From: Deltaproteobacteria bacterium
Lineage (GTDB): Bacteria; Myxococcota_A; Polyangia; Polyangiales; JADJMO01
Assembly: GCA_016182965.1 (NCBI GenBank)
Contig: JACPFM010000004.1
Location: forward strand, 1 to 64,000
Direction: 5' to 3'
DNA: 64,000 nt
Positions 60,514 through 64,000 of the stretch are shown here, in pieces. The notes under the pieces were generated by a model, which was given only the letters and a program-made list of their open reading frames with translations, did no database searches and was not told where the DNA came from. Position numbers and translations under genes: made by a program. How positions within the stretch are numbered: the first letter of the stretch is position 1; the number at the start of each line of letters is the position of its first letter.

Positions 60514-60711
60514 TCAGCGGCGTTCGGGCCCGAGCGCGCCACGCACCGTGTCGAGCAGCTGACGCCGATCGTCGGGAGCGTTCACGACGCGGAGCGCTCG
60601 GTGCGCGGGCGCTTCGATGGGCGCGCGGGCCAGGAAGACGAGTCGCTCGACGAGGGACGGCCATCGCGATCGGACGCGCTCGAACAGAGCGAAGCCGTCC
60701 ATCATCGGCAT
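60514..60711 (-). pseudogene. orphan C-terminal half of a receiver domain
   Basis: The frame from ATG 60711 reads MPMMDGFALFERVRSRWPSL, then VERLVFLARAPIEAPAHRAL and DDRRQLLDTVRGALGPERR. This matches the second half of a response-regulator receiver: the MPxMDG turn after the phosphoacceptor, the next helix, strand 4 and the last helix. The preceding bases give LTPD, so the acceptor Asp may be the residue before MPMMDG, but the first half (acidic pair, strands 1-2) is absent. Instead the frame runs antisense-like through mltG. The conserved Lys is also missing. It is a remnant, 9 nt downstream of mltG. Confidence 0.6.
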
Positions 60712-60719
60712 GTCGGGAG

Positions 60720-61832
60720 TCAGTGCCCGATCACCGGCTTCACCGCGTTGTCGTGCGCCGCACGCGTCTCGCTGAAGGTGTGTCGGCCGCCGCCCTTCGC
60801 GACGAAGTAGAAGTACGGGGTCGACGCAGGTGAGAGCACCGCGGCGATGGACTTCTCGCCGGGGTTGGCGACGGGCGTCGGCGGCAGGCCCGCGTGCGTG
60901 TACGTGCTCCAGCGGTTGGCCGGATCGTGCTGGATCGCCGCGTTGACCTTGGTGCTGCCGCCGGAGAGCCATGCGACACACGATGGCGGAGGTGGCTGGG
61001 ACACCAGGCAGCCGTAGCCGGCGGTCGGATCGGCCTCGAGGCGCCCGCCCGTCTCCTTGGGCGTGCGCATGCGGTTGAGGAACACCGAGGCGATGATCGG
61101 GCGCTCGTCGTCGACGACCGCCTCCTTCTCGATGATCGACGCGAGCACGATCGCCTCGCGCACGCCCATCCCGAACGGCTTCAGCGCCTCGACGCCGCCG
61201 GGGTTCTGCCGCAGCAGCTTGTCGATGCGCGCCTTCGCCTCCGCCACCATGCGTCGCACGACGTCGGCGCCGTCGGAGTCCGACGCGAAGTCGTAGGTCG
61301 CCGGGAACAGCCACCCCTCCGCCGACGCACCGAGCCCGAGCTCGTTCATCAGCGACGGATCGATCGCCGCCGCGAGGAACGACGCCTCGTCGCACACGCG
61401 CTTGTCCTTGAGGCGACGCGCGATGTCGAAGCGGTGCCAGCCTTCGGGGACGGTGACGCGCACCTTCGCCGCGTCGGGCGAGCGGCGCAGCCGGCGGAGC
61501 ACTTCGACCGGCGAGAGGTCGTCGCTCAGGAGGTGACGCCCGGGCTTCGCGGCGACGCCCCCGCGCGAGCGCGCGTAGAGCGAGAAGACGGTGGACGAGT
61601 CGATCACGCCCGCCGCCTCGAGCTTCGCGACGATCTCCGCGTCGCCGTCGTTCGCCGCGACGTCGACGTCGACCGGGCGGCCGACGCCCCCCTTTCGTTT
61701 GTTGGGGATGGCGAGGACGACGAGGACCAGGAGCGACAGGACGACGGCGACCGCCCACGGCCACCGCGCGGGGCCGGGTCGCGGTGCGCGCGCGCGACGG
61801 CTGCGGGGCGGAGACGACCGTCGTCGGCTCAC
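60720..61832 (-). CDS. mltG: endolytic murein transglycosylase MltG
   Basis: This is a 370-residue protein with an Arg-rich N-terminus and one transmembrane helix (about 24-40, WAVAVVLSLLVLVVLAI). A LysM-like segment (VPEGWHRFDIARRL) is followed by the YceG catalytic domain: VLASIIEKEAVVDDERPIIA with the catalytic Glu, SVFLNRMR, LEADPTAGYG, STYTHAGLPPTPVANPGEKS. It cuts nascent glycan strands at the inner-membrane outer face and so sets chain length. GTG 61832 has GGAGG 6 nt upstream and overlaps the ruvX stop (GTGA). Confidence 0.93.
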   Translation of the reverse strand: MSRRRSSPPRSRRARAPRPGPARWPWAVAVVLSLLVLVVLAIPNKRKGGVGRPVDVDVAANDGDAEIVAKLEAAGVIDSSTVFSLYARSRGGVAAKPGRHLLSDDLSPVEVLRRLRRSPDAAKVRVTVPEGWHRFDIARRLKDKRVCDEASFLAAAIDPSLMNELGLGASAEGWLFPATYDFASDSDGADVVRRMVAEAKARIDKLLRQNPGGVEALKPFGMGVREAIVLASIIEKEAVVDDERPIIASVFLNRMRTPKETGGRLEADPTAGYGCLVSQPPPPSCVAWLSGGSTKVNAAIQHDPANRWSTYTHAGLPPTPVANPGEKSIAAVLSPASTPYFYFVAKGGGRHTFSETRAAHDNAVKPVIGH

Positions 61833-62275
61833 GCGCCCTCCTGCTTGCGGGCGCGCCGCGCCCTCCGCGCGTCGAGCCACGCCTGGAGGATGGTGACCGC
61901 AGCGGCGCCGTCGATCAGCGCCTTCTGCGCGCGCGCGTCGCGACCGGCGCGGCGCAGCGCGGAGGCCGCCTCGACCGTCGTCAGCCGCTCGTCCCACAGC
62001 TGCACTTCCAAGCCGGTGGCGTCGGCGAGGTGCTGCGCGAAGGTGCGCACCCGCTCGGCCGCGCGCCCCTCCTCGCCGGTCATCTCGAGCGGCAGGCCGA
62101 TGACGAAGCGGCGCGCGTCGATCTCGCGCGCGAGCTCGGCGAGCGCCGAGACCAGCGCCTTGCGGTCCTTGGCGGGCAGGTTCGGCCGGGGATGCGCGAG
62201 CTGGGCGAGCTCGTCGTCGACGGCGACGCCGCAGCGCACACCGCCGAGGTCCAACCCGATCGTCCGCCGACCCAC
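61829..62275 (-). CDS. ruvX: RuvX/YqgF Holliday-junction resolvase-like protein
   Basis: This is a 148-residue RNase H-fold protein. The catalytic carboxylates lie in GLDLGGVRCGVAVDD, VQLWDERLTTVEA and ALIDGAAAVTILQAWLD, the three YqgF blocks, with VIGLPLEMTG in between. YqgF processes 16S rRNA 3' ends in some bacteria and resolves junctions in others. GTG 62275 is chosen because VGRRTIGLDLGG is the family N-terminus; the longer frame (to 62314) overlaps the divergent M28 gene. Its stop overlaps mltG by 4 nt, so the two are co-translated, a frequent pairing in bacteria. Confidence 0.9.
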   Translation of the reverse strand: MGRRTIGLDLGGVRCGVAVDDELAQLAHPRPNLPAKDRKALVSALAELAREIDARRFVIGLPLEMTGEEGRAAERVRTFAQHLADATGLEVQLWDERLTTVEAASALRRAGRDARAQKALIDGAAAVTILQAWLDARRARRARKQEGA

Positions 62276-62286
62276 GTCCCACGCGT

Positions 62287-62292
62287 TAGCTG
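62287..62292 (+). promoter_or_regulatory. putative -10 element, leaderless
   Basis: TAGCTG lies 6 nt before GTG 62299 of the M28 peptidase. Confidence 0.35.
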
Positions 62293-62298
62293 AACGTC

Positions 62299-63180
62299 GT
62301 GTGCGTCGCCACACCGCCGAGCGGGACCGCGGAGGCGGCGCACCGGTTGCACCGACCGTCGTGGATGGAATCGACCGAGCAGCTCGAGCGCGACGTCCGG
62401 GCGCTCGCCGCGATCGGCCCGCGCAACCTGCGCGACGTACGGCGCGCGCTCAACCTGGCGCACGCGGCCAGCTACGTCTCCGATCGGCTCGGCGAGATTG
62501 GCTACTTGCCCTCGGTCGATCGCTTCGAGGTCGCCGGGCACGTGGTGGACGTGCTCGTCGCGGAGCGCCGCGGCGTCTCGGAGCCCGATCGCACGCTGGT
62601 GGTCGGGGCGCACTACGACACCAACGGTCGTTCTCCGGGCGGCCCCGACGACGCGACCGGCATCGCGCTCCTCCTGGCGACCGCCGCCCACCTGCGCGGC
62701 CGGGAGCTCGCGCGAACGGTTCGCCTCGTGGCCTTCCCCAACGAGGAGCGGCCCTTCAGCCGCACCTCCTGCATCGGCAGCCGGGTCTACGCGCGGCGGT
62801 GCCGCGAGCGCGGCGACCGGATCGAAGCGATGATCGCGCTCGAGGACATCGGCCGCCGCACCTCGGCGATCTCCGACTTCGTCGCGGTGGTGTCGAACCT
62901 CCGCTCGCGCCACCTCGCTCGCCGCGTCCACGAGTCGCTCGGCGCGCTGCGCACCATCCGGGCGCGCAAGGTGATCCTCCCGGGCTTCCTCCCGCTGCTC
63001 CGCTCCTCCGATCCGTGGTCGTTCTGGCGCGAGGGCGTCCCGGCGGTGATGCTGGCCGACGGCGCGCTCCTCCGTCCGCGGCAGCCCCACGGTAGCGCCG
63101 CTCGCCAGATGGTCGACTTCGGCCGTCTGCAAGAGGTCGCGCGCGCCGTCGCCGACGCCGTGATGCTGCTCGCCAGCTGA
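62299..63180 (+). CDS. M28-family zinc aminopeptidase-like protein
   Basis: This is a 293-residue protein. The metal site of M28 is recognisable: His and Asp in VVGAHYDTNGRSPGG, Asp in PDDATGIALLL (usually ND), the Glu pair in FPNEERPF, and the final SSDPWSFWREGVPAVMLADG followed by a His in PHGS. The bridging residue position has Asp-Asp instead of Asn-Asp. No signal peptide or PA domain is present, so it is a minimal cytoplasmic form. Start GTG 62299, divergent from ruvX and 24 nt away from it. Confidence 0.85.
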   Translation: MCVATPPSGTAEAAHRLHRPSWMESTEQLERDVRALAAIGPRNLRDVRRALNLAHAASYVSDRLGEIGYLPSVDRFEVAGHVVDVLVAERRGVSEPDRTLVVGAHYDTNGRSPGGPDDATGIALLLATAAHLRGRELARTVRLVAFPNEERPFSRTSCIGSRVYARRCRERGDRIEAMIALEDIGRRTSAISDFVAVVSNLRSRHLARRVHESLGALRTIRARKVILPGFLPLLRSSDPWSFWREGVPAVMLADGALLRPRQPHGSAARQMVDFGRLQEVARAVADAVMLLAS

Positions 63181-63210
63181 CCGCTCGCCACCTGAGCGCG
63201 GGACGCTCCG

Positions 63211-63516
63211 TCAGAACGCGGTCGACGGCCGCGAGTGGCGGCCATGCGACCGCGCGCTGCGCACGAGGATCCGGGAGATGCCCGCGTAGACGAGCGTCGC
63301 GAGCAGGCCGGTGACGGCGCACACCACGAACGTCGTGGGCTCGTCCTCGCGACTGACGCCGATCATGCGCGCGCCGAACAGCCCCAGGAGCCCGCCGAGC
63401 CCGCCGATCAGCGCCGCGAAGATGAACGCGCCCGGTGAGCGGTGCGCCGTGCCGAGCTTGGCCACGATGGCCACGACCATGCCCGCGAAGATGGCGCCCA
63501 GGATGACGGACAGCAC
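63211..63516 (-). CDS. small GlsB/YeaQ/YmgE-like membrane protein
   Basis: This is a 101-residue protein starting at GTG 63516. Three hydrophobic helices (about 3-20, 30-48 and 62-82) enclose the glycine-rich GAFIFAALIGGLGGLLG, as in the transglycosylase-associated GlsB/YeaQ family of small stress-related membrane proteins. The C-terminus is basic (VRSARSHGRHSR). It lies divergent from kamE and downstream of the M28 gene in convergent orientation; GAGCG-CGGGA-CGCTC (63194-63208) between them could end transcription. Confidence 0.65.
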   Translation of the reverse strand: MLSVILGAIFAGMVVAIVAKLGTAHRSPGAFIFAALIGGLGGLLGLFGARMIGVSREDEPTTFVVCAVTGLLATLVYAGISRILVRSARSHGRHSRPSTAF

Positions 63517-63546
63517 CGCGGTAGGACGTAGCTCGCGTCGCGGGCG

Positions 63547-63575
63547 TTGCTCGCCCCGCGCGGCCCCGGTAATCG
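63547..63575 (+). promoter_or_regulatory. putative kamE promoter (-35 TTGCTC, -10 TAATCG)
   Basis: TTGCTC and TAATCG are separated by 17 nt, and TAATCG ends 6 nt before the kamE ATG at 63582. Confidence 0.45.
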
Positions 63576-63581
63576 GACCCC

Positions 63582-64000
63582 ATGCACAAGACCGAGCCGA
63601 AGCACCTCCGCGCCTATGGCGATCGCGAAGGCGACGGGATGGTCCAGATGAGCTTCACCCTGGCGATGCCCAAGAGCGCGCGCGCCAAGGAGGCGGCCCG
63701 CAAATTCGCCGAGCTGCACGGCCTCCGCGATCCGCTCGTCACCACGATGGAAGAGTGCGCCGAGGGCTACAGCTACTTCGTCGTCTACGGCCAGTCGTCG
63801 CACTCCATCGACGTCAACGCCGTCGAGGTGCCCGAGGTCGAGGTCCCGCGCCTCGACATGAAGGAGATCGACCACCGCATCTCGGTCCGGCTCGGGCGCA
63901 AGATCGTCGTCGTCGGCGCGTGCACCGGCAGCGACGCGCACACCGTCGGCATCGACGCGATCCTCAACATGAAGGGCTACGCCGGCGAGAAGGGCCTCGA
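63582..64000 (+). CDS. kamE: lysine 5,6-aminomutase beta subunit, 3'-truncated by window edge
   Basis: The first 139 residues are present. KHLRAYGDREGDGMVQMSFT, TTMEECAEGYSYFVVYGQ, VPRLDMKEIDHRISVRLGRK and IVVVGACTGSDAHTVGIDAI, then NMKGYAGEKGLE, match KamE, the subunit that binds adenosylcobalamin (in the part beyond the window) and carries the PLP lysine. With KamD (18594-20171) it makes the complete enzyme. ATG 63582 is fixed by TAATCG 6 nt upstream. Whether a later pathway gene follows cannot be seen. Confidence 0.92.
   Translation, partial: MHKTEPKHLRAYGDREGDGMVQMSFTLAMPKSARAKEAARKFAELHGLRDPLVTTMEECAEGYSYFVVYGQSSHSIDVNAVEVPEVEVPRLDMKEIDHRISVRLGRKIVVVGACTGSDAHTVGIDAILNMKGYAGEKGL

Overview
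The window comes from a very GC-rich chromosome. Dense genes on both strands, frequent GTG starts, many outer-surface lipoproteins with Asp/Thr-rich tethers behind the lipobox, Cys-rich secreted hydrolases, and both Ser/Thr-kinase and hybrid two-component signalling point to a Myxococcota bacterium, probably Polyangia. The species cannot be named from the sequence alone. I see no rRNA, tRNA, CRISPR array, prophage, defence island or large biosynthetic cluster.

Layout. 0-6.5 kb: a 5'-truncated REP-type (Y1) transposase, a membrane protein, a lipoprotein, a response regulator/sensor kinase pair with a damaged PAS segment, an alpha/beta hydrolase and a YciI protein. 6.5-12.3 kb: a run of exported proteins (matrixin protease, PPC-like lipoprotein, papain-like lipoprotein) and a membrane pseudokinase. 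12.3-15.5 kb: a YqiJ-YqiK (NfeD-flotillin) membrane operon with a poly-(Asp-Ala) tract. 15.8-24.9 kb: a trypsin-like lipoprotein, a UbiB/ABC1 kinase next to lysine 5,6-aminomutase alpha (kamD), a DUF2254 membrane protein, lipoproteins and a protein with three 75-residue repeats. 25-34.3 kb: glutaminyl-tRNA synthetase fused to a YqeY-like tail, glutathionyl-hydroquinone reductase, SRPBCC and thioesterase proteins, an extensin-like lipoprotein, a glycosyltransferase and an alkyl-DHAP-synthase-like flavoenzyme. 34.4-44.4 kb: nested inverted repeats, a site-2 protease, a frameshifted glycosidase-like gene, a phosphoesterase, a beta-helix lipoprotein and an Smr protein. 44.6-55.3 kb: a B12-type radical SAM enzyme with a DUF2332 partner, a frameshifted YqhA, hydrolase, dehydrogenase, Sel1 and M14 peptidase genes, and a YchF-like GTPase. 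55.3-64 kb: a Ser/Thr kinase with a gutted receiver divergent from a PAS/PAS/His-kinase/receiver/Hpt hybrid, zinc-ribbon genes, ruvX-mltG, an M28 peptidase and the start of lysine 5,6-aminomutase beta (kamE), 43 kb from kamD.

Two genome-scale signals stand out. First, about twenty genes have a TAnnnT-like hexamer placed 5-8 nt (usually exactly 6) before the start codon, which implies leaderless transcription and fixes several starts. Second, intergenic arrays of the heptamer TCGTCAG/TCATCAG, in inverted pairs and often abutting stop codons, recur at three sites; one site also encloses a second heptamer and a REP-like palindrome cluster. Four coding regions (near 3.75, 39.3, 47.8 and 55.6 kb) need frame changes, so either assembly indels or real decay must be considered.
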